Notes: generated by a model not told the origin, from the letters alone. Shown: positions 15,525 to 24,680, counted from the stretch's first letter. The stretch: 64,000 nucleotides of DNA from Roseateles sp. DAIF2 (GCF_015624425.1 NZ_CP049919.1:2976001-3040000); one strand, 5' to 3'. Program-made: numbers and translations.

Positions 15525-17561
15525 ATGAACACGACGACCACGATCAAGACCCGCCTGGCGCTGGCGGCGGCCCTGGCCTGCCTGAGCGCCGGCAATGGCT
15601 GGGCCCAGCAGCAGGCAATGACGGCGGCCCCCGAGCAACTGCAGCCGGTGCTGGTGACCGGCAACCCGCTGCGCGACAAGGAGTCGACCCAGCCGAGCCT
15701 GCAGCTGTCCGGCGACGCGCTGACCCTGCGCCGCGCCGCGACCTTGGGCGAGAGCCTGGACGGCCTGCCCGGCGTGGCGGCCACCTATTTCGGCCCGAAC
15801 GCGAACCGCCCGGTGCTGCGCGGCCTGGATGGCGACCGGGTGCGCCTGCTCAGCAACTCCGGCGCCTCGATCGACGCCTCTAGCCTCAGCTATGACCATG
15901 CGGTGCCGGTCAATCCGCTGGTGGTGGATCGCATCGAGGTGCTGCGCGGCGCGTCCGCGCTGCTCTATGGCGGCAGCGCGGTGGGCGGCGTGGTCAACAC
16001 CCTGGACAAGCGCATCCCGCGCGCGGCCGCGCGTGGCCTGTGCGGCGCGGCCGAGCTGCGCCTGGGCGGCGCGGCGAACGAGCGCAACGGCGCCCTGACC
16101 CTGGACGGCGGCAACCAGGCCTGGGCCTGGCATGCCGATCTCTCCGGCCGCAAGGCCGACGACCAGCGCGTGCCCGGCGGCCGCGTGCGCAACTCGGCCA
16201 GCGACAGCCATGGCGGCGCCATCGGTGCCTCGGCGCTGTTCTCGCAGGGTTATGCCGGCGTCTCGCTGGAGGACTACCGCAACGACTATGGCGTCACGGT
16301 CGAGCCGGACGTGACGATCAAGATGCAGCGCCAGCGCCTGGCCACCGCCGGCGAATGGCGCGATGCCGGCGGCCCGCTGCCTCGCATCCAGTGGCAGGCC
16401 AGCCGCTCGATCTACGAGCACAAGGAGGTCGAGGGCTCGGGCGAGGTCGGCACCCTGTTCCGTAGCCGCGGCAACGACCTGCGCGTCGAGGCCGAGCATG
16501 CGCCGATCGGCCTTTCACATGGGGATTTGCGTGGCGTGGTCGGCCTGCAATGGGAGCGCTCCGACTTCTCGGCGCTGGGCGAGGAGGCGCTGGTGCCGGC
16601 CACGCGCAGCCGCTCCGGCGCGCTGTTCCTGCTCGAGCAGTACCGCAGCGGGCGGCTGTCGCTGTCGGCCGGCGCGCGAAAGGAGTCGGTGCGCATTGAC
16701 TCCAGCGGCGATCTGCCGGGCGCCGAGGAGCCGCGCTTCGGCGCGGCCGAGGGCCGGCGCTTCGCGCCGCGCAGCCTGTCGCTCTCCGGCGGCTACCAGC
16801 TGAGCCCGGCCTGGAGCCTGCAGGCCAACCTGAGCGACACGCAGCGCGCGCCGATGTTCTACGAGCTCTATGCCAACGGCGTGCATGTGGCGACCGGCGC
16901 CTACGAGCGCGGCGATCCGGCCCTGGGGCTGGAGCGCGCGCGCGGCGTCGACCTGGGCCTGCGCTGGCAGGGCGCCGACAGGCGCCTGCTGCGCCTGAAC
17001 GTCTACCAGACGCGCTTTCGCAACTACATCGCGCTGGACGCCACCGGCGCCAGCTTCGAGAACGAGGAGGGCGAGAGCCTGCCCGAGTACCGCTACCGCG
17101 GCGTGCCGGCGCGGCTCTCGGGCCTGGAGATCGAGGCGCGCACCGGCCTGCCGCAGATGGACTGGGCCGGCCCCTGGCGCTTCACCCTGGGCGGGCAGTT
17201 CGATGTGGTGCGCGGCAGCAACCGCGCCACCGGCGAGGCCCTGCCGCGCCTGGCGCCGCAGCGCGCGACCCTGTCGCTGACGGCCGACGATGGCGGCCTG
17301 TGGAGCGCCAGCCTGGAGCTGCGCCTGGCGGCGCGCCAGGACCGCGTGCCGGCGCTGGACAAGCCCACACCCGGCTACGGCCTCGTGCGCGTCGGCCTGG
17401 CGCGCCAGCTCAAGCTCGGCGGCCATGACGCGCTGTGGTATCTAAAGCTGGACAACCTGGGCAATACCAAAGCCTACAGCGCCACCAGCATGGCGACCCT
17501 GCGCGACCTCGCGCCGCTGCCGGGCCGCTCGGCGCTGATGGGGCTGCAGCTGCGCTTCTGA
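15525..17561 (+). CDS. TonB-dependent receptor, ZnuD-like (probable zinc uptake)
   Basis: This is a 678-residue outer-membrane receptor. The signal peptide ends near NGWAQQQ (about residue 29). A TonB box-like LQPVLVTG and a plug domain follow, with NRPVLRGLDGDRVRLLSNSG and ASSLSYDHAVPVNPLVVDRIEVLRGASALLYGGSAVGGVVN. This plug is that of ZnuD/HumA-type receptors. A 22-stranded barrel follows, ending in LMGLQLRF with the terminal Phe. In Neisseria, ZnuD imports zinc (and heme). I chose the ATG after GGAGAAG rather than a TTG 27 bp upstream. No clear Zur box was seen upstream. Confidence 0.88.
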   Translation: MNTTTTIKTRLALAAALACLSAGNGWAQQQAMTAAPEQLQPVLVTGNPLRDKESTQPSLQLSGDALTLRRAATLGESLDGLPGVAATYFGPNANRPVLRGLDGDRVRLLSNSGASIDASSLSYDHAVPVNPLVVDRIEVLRGASALLYGGSAVGGVVNTLDKRIPRAAARGLCGAAELRLGGAANERNGALTLDGGNQAWAWHADLSGRKADDQRVPGGRVRNSASDSHGGAIGASALFSQGYAGVSLEDYRNDYGVTVEPDVTIKMQRQRLATAGEWRDAGGPLPRIQWQASRSIYEHKEVEGSGEVGTLFRSRGNDLRVEAEHAPIGLSHGDLRGVVGLQWERSDFSALGEEALVPATRSRSGALFLLEQYRSGRLSLSAGARKESVRIDSSGDLPGAEEPRFGAAEGRRFAPRSLSLSGGYQLSPAWSLQANLSDTQRAPMFYELYANGVHVATGAYERGDPALGLERARGVDLGLRWQGADRRLLRLNVYQTRFRNYIALDATGASFENEEGESLPEYRYRGVPARLSGLEIEARTGLPQMDWAGPWRFTLGGQFDVVRGSNRATGEALPRLAPQRATLSLTADDGGLWSASLELRLAARQDRVPALDKPTPGYGLVRVGLARQLKLGGHDALWYLKLDNLGNTKAYSATSMATLRDLAPLPGRSALMGLQLRF

Positions 17562-17571
17562 GGCGCAGGGC

Positions 17572-18210
17572 TCAGGGGGCCAGGCGCTCCTTGAGCCAGC
17601 TGCCGTCGGCCTGCAGGCGGTAGCTCAGGCGGTCGTGCAGGCGCGACTTGCGGCCCTGCCAGAACTCCCAGCGCTCCGGCACCAGGCGGTAGCCGCCCCA
17701 ATGCGGCGGGCGCTCGGGGTTCAACCCATGCTGGGCCGCGGCCTTGGCGGCATTGGCCACCAGCACCGCGCGCGAGGCGATCACCTGGCTCTGCGGCGAG
17801 GCCCAGGCGCCCAGGCGCGAATCGAGCGGGCGCGATCGGTAGTAGGCGTCGGACTGTGCCGCCTCGACCGGCTCGACCCGGCCCTCGATGCGCACCACCC
17901 GCTCCATTTCCACCCAGTGGAACTGCAGCGCGGCATGCGGGTTGGCGGCCAGCTCGCGGCCCTTGCGGCTGTCGTAGTTGGTGTACCAGACGATGCCGCG
18001 CTCGTCATAGTCCTTGATCAGCACGATGCGGGTCGAGGGCCGGCCATCGGCGCCGACGGTGGCCAGGGTCATCGCGTTCGGCTCGGGCACGTCGCCCGCC
18101 AGGGCCTCGGCCAGCCAGGTCTTGAACTGGACCAGCGGCTCGCCGGCCACCTGGTGCTCGTCGAGCTCGCCCTGTTCGTAGCTCTTGCGCAGATCGGATA
18201 GTTTGCTCAT
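17572..18210 (-). CDS. pdxH: Pyridoxamine 5'-phosphate oxidase
   Basis: This is a 212-residue FMN enzyme that oxidises pyridoxine or pyridoxamine 5'-phosphate to PLP. Conserved parts are [22 protein letters not shown] (FMN binding), [14 protein letters not shown] [44 protein letters not shown] and the C-terminal [13 protein letters not shown]. Length and ends are normal. It is convergent with the TonB receptor (10 bp between stops) and appears monocistronic. Confidence 0.98.
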   Translation of the reverse strand: MSKLSDLRKSYEQGELDEHQVAGEPLVQFKTWLAEALAGDVPEPNAMTLATVGADGRPSTRIVLIKDYDERGIVWYTNYDSRKGRELAANPHAALQFHWVEMERVVRIEGRVEPVEAAQSDAYYRSRPLDSRLGAWASPQSQVIASRAVLVANAAKAAAQHGLNPERPPHWGGYRLVPERWEFWQGRKSRLHDRLSYRLQADGSWLKERLAP

Positions 18211-18441
18211 GGCGGCAAGTATGTCGGCAAATGCCGCCGCCGCGGTCCGACGCTCGCACCAAGGGTTAACCGGTAGTCAAAAACCTGTAAGTGAACCTCC
18301 CAGTGCCATCCCCGGGAGCCGCTGGCATGCTGTCTCGTAAGGAGCTGGGCCGGCGCAGACCGGCGGCTTCAGGGATCGATTGACCTGGATGGTGTTGCCG
18401 TAGTGAAAGTGGTTGGAGCAGTTGCAGAAGGATCGCGGCGG

Positions 18442-19110
18442 ATGATGAAAGGTCGGCCGGTTGTCATCGTGCTGGCGGCGGGGCGCGGACTGCGCTTTCG
18501 CGGCCCGGGGCACAAGCTGGAGCAGGCGCTCGGCGCCGAGACGGTGCTGGGCTGCACGCTGAAGAACGCCATCGGCACCGGCTTGCCGGTGGTGGTGGTG
18601 ACCAGCCCGCGGCTGGCGCCGGCGGTGCGCAGCCTGGTGGCCAGCCGCGACGTGATCGAGCTGGTCGAGCTGGACGCCAAGGGGCGGGCGCAGCCGGTCG
18701 GCATGGGCCATTCGATTGCGGCCGGCGTGGCCGCCACCGGCGATGCCGACGGCTGGCTGATCCTGCCGGCCGACATGCCGATGCTGCAGCCGGCCAGCGT
18801 GCTGGCGGTGGCCGAAGCGCTGGAGCAGCATCCGGTGGCCTTCGCCCAGCATCGCGGCCAGCGCGGCCATCCGGTGGGCTTCAATGCCGAGCTCTATTCC
18901 GAACTGATGGCGCTGCAGGGCGACGAGGGCGCGCGTCGCATCCTGGCCCGCTATCCCTCGCATGGCGTGGAGCTGGACGATGCCGGCGTGCTGATCGACG
19001 TGGACACCCAGGAAGACCTGGCGCGCCTGCAGGGCCAACTGCCGCAGCCGCCCGGCGCGGCCGCGACCCCCTGGCCGGGCGCTCAGGCGGGGGGCGGCGG
19101 CGACGCCTGA
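18442..19110 (+). CDS. MobA/MocA-like nucleotidyltransferase
   Basis: This is a 222-residue NTP transferase. The N-terminal nucleotide loop is VVIVLAAGRGLRFRG, followed by HKLEQALG. PADMPMLQP is the metal-binding Asp motif, and QHRGQRGHPVGF a substrate loop. The family includes MobA and MocA, which load GMP or CMP onto molybdopterin, but also other cytidylyltransferases, so the substrate is not certain. I start at the ATG with an AGAAGGA Shine-Dalgarno 9 nt upstream; a GTG at 18403 is also in frame. Its 3' end overlaps the convergent Lrp-type gene by 28 bp. Confidence 0.8.
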   Translation: MMKGRPVVIVLAAGRGLRFRGPGHKLEQALGAETVLGCTLKNAIGTGLPVVVVTSPRLAPAVRSLVASRDVIELVELDAKGRAQPVGMGHSIAAGVAATGDADGWLILPADMPMLQPASVLAVAEALEQHPVAFAQHRGQRGHPVGFNAELYSELMALQGDEGARRILARYPSHGVELDDAGVLIDVDTQEDLARLQGQLPQPPGAAATPWPGAQAGGGGDA

Positions 19111-19637
19111 GCCGGGCCGTCCTCGGGCAGCGCCAGCGGGCCGCCGCGGCGCAGCGCGTCCAGCACGATCTGGGTCTTGAAGCTGCGCACATTCGGGTCG
19201 TGCAGCAGGCAGGCCTGGCAGAAGGCCTCGTAGGCCGGCAGGTCGGCCGCGACGATCACCAGCACATAGTCCGCCTCGCCGGTGACGCCATAGCATTGCT
19301 GCACCTCGGGCCGGGCCAGCACGCGCTCGACGAAGGCACGCGCGGCGCGCGCCGACTCGTCGACCAGGTCCACATGCACCAGGGCGGTCAGGTTCAGCCC
19401 CAGCGGGCGGCAGTCCAGCTGCGCGGTCTCGGCCTGGATCACACCCTCGTCGCGCAGGCGCTTGAGGCGGCGCTGCACCGCGGCGGCGGACAGGCCAACC
19501 TGGGCGCCGATCTGTTCGCCGGAAAGCGTGGTGTCGCGTTGGTAGAGCGAGAGGATGCGGAGGTCGAGTCGGTCCAGGGGCATGAGGCGCGGGTCGGAGC
19601 GTCGGGCGGGGCCAGCTTGCGGCGCGGCCGCATTCAC
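19083..19637 (-). CDS. Lrp/AsnC family transcriptional regulator
   Basis: This protein has 184 residues, or 166 if translation begins at the later ATG (19583), which gives the usual MPLDRLDLRIL start. The winged helix is LDRLDLRILSLYQRDTTLSGEQIGAQVGLSAAAVQRRLKRL. The C-terminal RAM domain includes QQCYGVTGEADYVLVIVAADL, which typically binds amino acids and forms octamers. Target genes are unknown. The divergent neighbour is a VOC protein, with an AT-rich gap (about 19690-19715) that could hold the operator. The 3' end overlaps the nucleotidyltransferase gene. Confidence 0.92.
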   Translation of the reverse strand: MNAAAPQAGPARRSDPRLMPLDRLDLRILSLYQRDTTLSGEQIGAQVGLSAAAVQRRLKRLRDEGVIQAETAQLDCRPLGLNLTALVHVDLVDESARAARAFVERVLARPEVQQCYGVTGEADYVLVIVAADLPAYEAFCQACLLHDPNVRSFKTQIVLDALRRGGPLALPEDGPAQASPPPPA

Positions 19638-19722
19638 GAGGGCCGGAATGCGCCGCGACGACAGCGCCCTGCGGCGACAGTGGAAGCCTCGCGATTATTG
19701 TTGATTAAGCTTCTCCAAACCC

Positions 19723-20097
19723 ATGATCGACCATATCTCCATCGGATCCCATCGTTACGCCGAGGCCGTCGCCTTCTACGGCCGGGTGCTTGCGCCGCTG
19801 GGCCTGTCGCTGCAGCGCGATACCGGCAAGGAGGCTGCCTTCGGCACCGCCGATCGCTGGTGCTTCTTCGTCTATCCCGCGGAGACGGCCCAGGCCGTGA
19901 CCGCGGCGGGCGCCCATATCGCCTGGGGCGCGCCCTCGCGCGCCGCGGTGGAGCAGATGCATGCCGAGGCGTTGGCCGCCGCCGGCGCCGACCTGTGGGC
20001 ACCGCGCACCCGACCCGACATCAGCGACAGCTATTACGGCGCGATGTTCAGCGACCTGGACGGCCACCGCGTCGAGGTCAAGACCGACGCGGCTTGA
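19723..20097 (+). CDS. VOC family protein (glyoxalase-like)
   Basis: This 124-residue single-domain protein of the vicinal oxygen chelate superfamily begins MIDHISIGSHRYAEAVAFYGRVLAPLG and ends with YYGAMFSDLDGHRVEVKT. That gives His and Glu metal ligands at the ends of the beta-alpha-beta modules. The substrate cannot be told. Such proteins include lyases, dioxygenases and resistance proteins. It is divergent from the Lrp-type regulator, which may control it. Confidence 0.85.
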   Translation: MIDHISIGSHRYAEAVAFYGRVLAPLGLSLQRDTGKEAAFGTADRWCFFVYPAETAQAVTAAGAHIAWGAPSRAAVEQMHAEALAAAGADLWAPRTRPDISDSYYGAMFSDLDGHRVEVKTDAA

Positions 20098-20106
20098 TCT
20101 TGCTTT

Positions 20107-20811
20107 TCAGCAGGCGGAGCGGGCCGGCCGGGCCAGGTGCACCGGCAGCGGCTCGCACAGGCCATGGCCGACCGCCAGTGCGTGCTGGCGCTCCAGCTCG
20201 CGGTCATGGATGCCATGGCTGCGCAGGCTCTGCACGGTGCGCTGCAGATAGTCCAGGGTCGAGCCGTAGCGGCCGCGCGCATGGCGGAACACGCTCAGCA
20301 GCTCCGCGTCGCTGAGCGCGCCGGTCCAGTGCGGGTTGCGGCGCGACAGGGTGAAGGCCAGGGCCGGTACCACGCCCTGGCCGCCATGCTGCGGCTGGCA
20401 GGACAGCCAGCGCGGCCGGTAGACGCCGCTGACCATCTCGCGCGCCCAGACCTGGCGCAGCACCGCCTCGGCTCGCGCGGCGCCGATGCGGTACAGCATG
20501 CCGACGCAGCAGCCGCCCGACAGCAGGGCCAGCACCAGGCCCGGCCGCTCCGGCGTGCCGCGGTACAGGCGCGAATGCATGCGCAGCGCGCGATGAAAAC
20601 CCTGGATGCGGGCGCGCTGCTGCTCGTCGAACTCGAACTCCGGGCGCCAGATCAGCGAGCCATAGGCGAACAGGTGCAGGTCGCGCCCGCGCACATGGTC
20701 CAGGTACTCCTGCAGCATCCGTTCGCTGCGTGGCGCCCAGTCGGCATCATGACTCTCGGCAGGTGCGGTTTGCCGCGGCTCGTCAAAGGCAGGGTCAAGC
20801 GGAGCACTCAT
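20107..20811 (-). CDS. chaC: ChaC-type gamma-glutamylcyclotransferase
   Basis: This is a 234-residue protein. The cyclotransferase signature FAYGSLIWRPEFEF starts near residue 50; YGSL forms the oxyanion hole. A family-typical RIQGFHRALRMHS and LALLSGGCCVGMLYRI follow. Members degrade glutathione to 5-oxoproline and Cys-Gly in the cytoplasm, which is interesting because a 5-oxoproline catabolic cluster lies about 20 kb away. The ATG was preferred to an in-frame TTG 24 bp upstream. It is flanked by two VOC genes. Confidence 0.9.
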   Translation of the reverse strand: MSAPLDPAFDEPRQTAPAESHDADWAPRSERMLQEYLDHVRGRDLHLFAYGSLIWRPEFEFDEQQRARIQGFHRALRMHSRLYRGTPERPGLVLALLSGGCCVGMLYRIGAARAEAVLRQVWAREMVSGVYRPRWLSCQPQHGGQGVVPALAFTLSRRNPHWTGALSDAELLSVFRHARGRYGSTLDYLQRTVQSLRSHGIHDRELERQHALAVGHGLCEPLPVHLARPARSAC

Positions 20812-20893
20812 CGGCTCAGCATATTGCCACGGCAAGGCGTGCGCCCGGCCGGTGCCGTACTGCCCGTGTAACTTTGCCGCGACGCTCTGGTTT

Positions 20894-21268
20894 TTACGCC
20901 GCGTCCTCGCGCGGCTGGAAGATCTCGATCGGGTTGCCCGACGGATCCTCGATCAGCGCCTGCTGGCCGCCCGGGCCCTTGATCGGGCGGCTCCTGAAGG
21001 TGATGCCGATCTCGTCGAGCCGGGCGAGCGTCGCCGTGATGTCCTTGACCGGGATGACCAGGCGGTTCCAGCCGCCGGGCTCGGGAAGCTGCCCCGACTT
21101 CAGGCGCTTGCGCGCCGAGGTGCCAGGGCCGCTGAGCCAGATCGACAGGCCATGGCCCTTCATCACCGCAAACGGCGGCCCCCAGCGGTCCGCCAACCGA
21201 AAGCCGAGCGCCCGGTAAAAGGGCAGGGAACGATCCACGTCTTCGACCAGATAGCGCACGACGGCCAT
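20894..21268 (-). CDS. VOC family protein (glyoxalase/bleomycin-resistance-like)
   Basis: This 124-residue protein was placed at the ATG preceded by a strong GGGAGGAG Shine-Dalgarno (start MAVVRYLVEDVDRSLPFYRALGF). The C-terminal half has VIPVKDITATLARLDEIGI and ALIEDPSGNPIEIFQP, the normal second VOC module with a terminal Glu metal ligand. No specific substrate can be assigned. It lies upstream of edd in divergent orientation. Confidence 0.85.
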   Translation of the reverse strand: MAVVRYLVEDVDRSLPFYRALGFRLADRWGPPFAVMKGHGLSIWLSGPGTSARKRLKSGQLPEPGGWNRLVIPVKDITATLARLDEIGITFRSRPIKGPGGQQALIEDPSGNPIEIFQPREDAA

Positions 21269-21440
21269 GGCTCCTCCCAGAGCAGCGGTGAGCGTGAGTA
21301 TGCGCGGGCCGTGCCTGTTTCCCAAGGAAACCTTGCGGTGGCTGGACCTGCGCTACAACAGGAGCGTCAAGCAGCTTTCCCTGTAACCGCGCCGTACTCA
21401 GATATTCACCCTGTAGAGAGAGCCCGGCCGCGCGTGAGCG

Positions 21441-21455
21441 TGTAATATGGTTACC
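21441..21455 (+). promoter_or_regulatory. HexR-like palindromic operator before edd
   Basis: TGTAATATGGTTACC has the GTAA-N5-TTAC symmetry of the HexR consensus TGTAATTAAATTACA, with 10 of 15 positions identical and the half-sites nearly complete. It lies 36 bp before the edd ATG and includes a -10-like TAATAT. HexR senses KDPG and controls edd, eda and zwf in other proteobacteria. Confidence 0.5.
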
Positions 21456-21490
21456 AATTTCCTACCCGTCGAGTTACATCGACCCAAGGC

Positions 21491-23329
21491 ATGAACAAGA
21501 CCATCAGCAGCGTCACCGATCGGATCCGCCAGCGCAGCGCCGCGACGCGCCAGCGCTATCTGGACGGCATGGCCCGCCTGGCCGGGCGCCAGCGCGGGGT
21601 GGAGCGCATGGGCTGCGCCAATGTCGCCCATGCGGTGGCGGCGATGCCGGCCAACGACAAGCTGCGCATCGTGGCCGAGAAGGCGCCGCATCTGGCGGTG
21701 GTGACTTCCTACAACGACATGCTGTCGGCGCACCAGCCCTATGAGACCTATCCGGCCCTGATCCGCGCCGCGGCCCACAAGCGCGGCGCCACCGTGCAGG
21801 TGGCCGGCGGCGTGCCGGCGATGTGCGATGGCGTGACCCAGGGCCTGCCCGGCATGGAGCTGAGCCTGTTCTCGCGCGACAACATCGCCTTGTCGACCGC
21901 GATAGCGCTGTCCCACGATGTGTTCGATGCCGCGCTGCTGCTGGGCATCTGCGACAAGATCGTGCCGGGCCTCTTGATTGGCGCCCTGCATTTCGGTCAT
22001 CTGCCCTGCGTGTTCGTGCCGGCCGGCCCGATGAGTTCGGGCCTGTCGAACAGCGACAAGGCCAAGGTGCGCGAGCAGTACGCGGCCGGCAAGGTGGGGC
22101 GCGAGGAACTGCTGAAGGCCGAGTCGGCCGCCTACCATGGCGCCGGCACCTGTACCTTCTATGGCACGGCCAACAGCAACCAGATGCTCTTGGAGGCGAT
22201 GGGCCTGCACCTGCCGGGCTCGGCCTTCGTGCATCCGCATGACCCGCTGCGCGACGCGCTGACCGAGGCCGCGGTGGAGCGCGCGCTGGCGATCTCGCAG
22301 CGCGGCGGCAGTGTCGAGGCGGGCAATCTCGCGCCGATCGGCCGGGTGGTGGACGAACGCGCGATCGTCAACGCGATGGTCGCGCTGCTGGCCACTGGCG
22401 GCTCGACCAACCACCTGATCCACTGGGTCGCGGTGGCGCGCGCGGCCGGCATCCTGATCGACTGGAGCGATTTCTCCGAGCTGTCCTCGGTGGTGCCGCT
22501 GCTGGCACGCGTGTATCCGAACGGCGCGGCCGATGTGAACCAGTTCCAGCAGGCCGGCGGCCCCGGCTTCGTGATCCGCGAGCTGCTGGACGCCGGCCTG
22601 ATGCATGAGGACGTGCTGAGCGTCAACGGCACCAGCCTGCGCCCGCAGACCCGCCTGCCGGTGCTGGCGGCCGATGGCAAGAGCGCCGCCTGGCAAGACC
22701 TGCCCCCGGCCAGCGGCGACGAGGGCGTGCTGCGCGGTGCTGCCGCGCCTTTCAGCCCGACCGGCGGCCTGAAGCTGCTGAGCGGCAACCTGGGCCGCGC
22801 GGTGATCAAGGTCTCGGCCGTGCCCGAGGACCGCCACATCATCGAGGCGCCGGCGCGCATCTTCGACAGCCAGGAAGCGATGCAGGCCGCCTTTAAGGCC
22901 GGCGAGCTGGAGCGCGACGTCGTCGTCGTGGTGCGCTTCCAGGGCCCGCAGGCCAACGGCATGCCGGAGCTGCACAAGCTGACACCGCCGCTGGCGGTGC
23001 TGCAGGGCAAGGGCTTCAAGGTGGCGCTGGTGACCGACGGGCGCATGAGCGGCGCCTCCGGCAAGGTGCCGGCCGCGATCCATGTTTCGCCCGAGGCCCT
23101 GGCCGGCGGCCCGCTGGCCAAGCTGCGCGACGGCGATCTGGTGCGCATGGACGGCGTCAACGGCCTGCTCGAGGCCCTGGTGCCGGCGGCCGAATGGGCC
23201 GCACGCGAGGTGGCGCAGATCCGCCCCGAGGCGGTGGACGACAACGGCCAGGGCATCGGCCGCGAGCTGTTTGCCGGCATGCGCCGCAATGTGAAGAGCG
23301 CCGAAGAGGGCGCCGTCACGTGGCTTTGA
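21491..23329 (+). CDS. edd: Phosphogluconate dehydratase
   Basis: This 612-residue [4Fe-4S] dehydratase makes 2-keto-3-deoxy-6-phosphogluconate from 6-phosphogluconate, the first committed step of the Entner-Doudoroff pathway. Cluster ligands are in [21 protein letters not shown] and [16 protein letters not shown]. Substrate motifs [16 protein letters not shown] and [15 protein letters not shown] are intact. Length is normal. It is 34 bp upstream of eda and in the same operon, behind a HexR-like site. Confidence 0.98.
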   Translation: MNKTISSVTDRIRQRSAATRQRYLDGMARLAGRQRGVERMGCANVAHAVAAMPANDKLRIVAEKAPHLAVVTSYNDMLSAHQPYETYPALIRAAAHKRGATVQVAGGVPAMCDGVTQGLPGMELSLFSRDNIALSTAIALSHDVFDAALLLGICDKIVPGLLIGALHFGHLPCVFVPAGPMSSGLSNSDKAKVREQYAAGKVGREELLKAESAAYHGAGTCTFYGTANSNQMLLEAMGLHLPGSAFVHPHDPLRDALTEAAVERALAISQRGGSVEAGNLAPIGRVVDERAIVNAMVALLATGGSTNHLIHWVAVARAAGILIDWSDFSELSSVVPLLARVYPNGAADVNQFQQAGGPGFVIRELLDAGLMHEDVLSVNGTSLRPQTRLPVLAADGKSAAWQDLPPASGDEGVLRGAAAPFSPTGGLKLLSGNLGRAVIKVSAVPEDRHIIEAPARIFDSQEAMQAAFKAGELERDVVVVVRFQGPQANGMPELHKLTPPLAVLQGKGFKVALVTDGRMSGASGKVPAAIHVSPEALAGGPLAKLRDGDLVRMDGVNGLLEALVPAAEWAAREVAQIRPEAVDDNGQGIGRELFAGMRRNVKSAEEGAVTWL

Positions 23330-23363
23330 TTTCTTCTTTCCTCATTCTTGCGAATCGATCGAC

Positions 23364-24002
23364 ATGAGCATCAGCACCGACACCCTCAGCCTGGCCGGCC
23401 ATGGCCCCGTCATCCCCGTGATCGTGATCCAGCGCCTGCAGGACGCGGTGCCGCTGGCCGAGGCGCTGGTGGCGGGCGGCGTCAGGGTGCTGGAGGTGAC
23501 CCTGCGCACGCCGGTGGCACTGCAGGCGATGGAAGCGATGGCCAGGGCCGTGCCGGAGGCCATCGTCGGCGCCGGCACCCTGCGCACGGTGGCCGATGTG
23601 AAGGCGGCGCGCGACGCCGGCTGCCAGTTCGGCGTCAGCCCGGGCTATACCGATGCGATCGGCGCGGCCTGCAGTGAGCAGGGCCTGCCGCTGCTGCCGG
23701 GCGTCTCGACCGCCAGCGAGGTGATGCAGGCGAACGCCGCCGGCTATTCCTTCCTGAAGCTCTTCCCCGCGGTGGCGGTGGGCGGCGTGAACCTGCTGAA
23801 GGCGCTGTCCGGCCCCTTCCCGGACGTGGCCTTCTGCCCGACCGGCGGCATCTCGCTGGAGAGCGCGCCGCAGTTCCTGTCGCTGCCCAATGTCAAGGTC
23901 TGCGGCGGCTCCTGGCTGACCCCGCAGGACGCGGTGGAGCAGGGCGACTGGGCGCGCATCACGCGCCTGGCCGCCGAGGCGCAGGCCCTGCGCAAGCAAT
24001 AA
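23364..24002 (+). CDS. eda: 2-keto-3-deoxy-6-phosphogluconate aldolase
   Basis: This 212-residue class I aldolase splits KDPG into pyruvate and glyceraldehyde 3-phosphate. The catalytic Glu is in VTLRTPVAL with its upstream VLEVTLRT. The Schiff-base lysine is in [12 protein letters not shown], and the phosphate loop in FCPTGGIS. It is second gene of edd-eda and is followed immediately by the dispersed hairpin repeat, which probably ends transcription. Confidence 0.98.
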   Translation: MSISTDTLSLAGHGPVIPVIVIQRLQDAVPLAEALVAGGVRVLEVTLRTPVALQAMEAMARAVPEAIVGAGTLRTVADVKAARDAGCQFGVSPGYTDAIGAACSEQGLPLLPGVSTASEVMQANAAGYSFLKLFPAVAVGGVNLLKALSGPFPDVAFCPTGGISLESAPQFLSLPNVKVCGGSWLTPQDAVEQGDWARITRLAAEAQALRKQ

Positions 24003-24018
24003 GGTCTTTGCGACCACG

Positions 24019-24094
24019 ACATCCGAGGATCCGGCTCCGCCGGTCCTACGGATGTGCCCCCTTGAGGGGGCGCGCGCAGCGCGTAGGGGGTGGG
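24019..24094 (-). repeat. Dispersed extragenic hairpin repeat, copy B (inverted)
   Basis: Read on the minus strand this ~76-nt element starts CCCACCCCCTAC and shares with copy A (14917) the GCCCCCTCAAGGGGGCAC core and CCGG...AGCCGGATCCTCGG end. Hairpin 1 differs in sequence (GCGCTGCGCGC rather than CGGCTTCGCCG) yet stays paired, a compensatory pattern. It fills the space between convergent eda and the thioesterase gene, so it is a good bidirectional terminator candidate. Confidence 0.85.
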
Positions 24095-24631
24095 CTATTG
24101 AAGGTCAAAGATCATGCAGGTGGTGCTGGCGTGGGCATACAGCCGGCCGTCATGCCCCAGCAACTGCGCCTCCGAGGTGGCGATCTGCTTGCCGGTGTGC
24201 ACCACCTTGCCGATCGCGCGCACCAGCGGCACCTTGGCGTTCAGCCCGCGCACCAGGTTCACCTTGAACTCCAGGGTCGTGTAGCCTTTGCCGACCGGCA
24301 GGATGGTGTGCACCGCGCAGCCCAGCGCCGAATCCAGCAGGGTGGCGAACCAGCCACCATGCACGCCGCCCAGCGGGTTGTAGTGGCGCAGCAGCGGCGT
24401 ACCCTGGAACACCGCTTCGCCATGGGCGACCGAGATCAGGGTGAAGTCCATGGTCTTGGCGATATGCGGCGGCGGCACCTCGCCGGACAGCAGGGCCTGC
24501 ATCTGCTGCAGGCCGGTGCGGCCCGCCAGCTGGTCCGGCCGCGCCAGGCCGGGTTCGGCCAGCATGCGGCCGCGCACGGCCTCCTCGTCGGCCATCCATT
24601 GGCGCAGCACCTGCTCGTGAGCCTCGGACAT
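24095..24631 (-). CDS. PaaI-type hotdog thioesterase
   Basis: This protein has 178 residues, starting at the ATG 7 nt after GGAG (MSEAHEQVLRQWM). The hotdog domain covers about 65-175. HYNPLGGVHGGWFATLLDSALG is the acyl-CoA thioesterase signature, followed by YTTLEFKVNLVR. These enzymes hydrolyse acyl- or aryl-CoA esters. The divergent MarR-type gene with two operators between them suggests regulation by an aromatic or acyl ligand; the substrate itself is not evident. Confidence 0.88.
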   Translation of the reverse strand: MSEAHEQVLRQWMADEEAVRGRMLAEPGLARPDQLAGRTGLQQMQALLSGEVPPPHIAKTMDFTLISVAHGEAVFQGTPLLRHYNPLGGVHGGWFATLLDSALGCAVHTILPVGKGYTTLEFKVNLVRGLNAKVPLVRAIGKVVHTGKQIATSEAQLLGHDGRLYAHASTTCMIFDLQ

Positions 24632-24645
24632 CGTTCGCTCCAAAA

Positions 24646-24674
24646 GTTGTAGCTGCAACCATTGTAGATACAAT
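24646..24674 (+). promoter_or_regulatory. Tandem MarR-type operators in the thioesterase/marR divergon
   Basis: Two 14-bp inverted repeats stand head to tail. GTTGTAGCTGCAAC (24646-24659, one mismatch) is followed after one base by ATTGTAGATACAAT (24661-24674, perfect ATTGTA/TACAAT arms). They fill the 49-bp gap between the two divergent start codons, overlapping both promoters. The TTGTA half-site and symmetry are typical of MarR-family operators, so autoregulation is likely. Confidence 0.75.
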
Positions 24675-24680
24675 CATCAA

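Noticed and set aside
18380..18410. Sigma-70 promoter TTGACC...TAGTGA before the nucleotidyltransferase
   Set aside because: Spacer is only 15 bp and the -10 is poor; not strong enough to list.
21398..23083. 561-codon minus-strand frame
   Set aside because: Antisense of edd; His/Gln/Arg-rich nonsense translation, no start signal.
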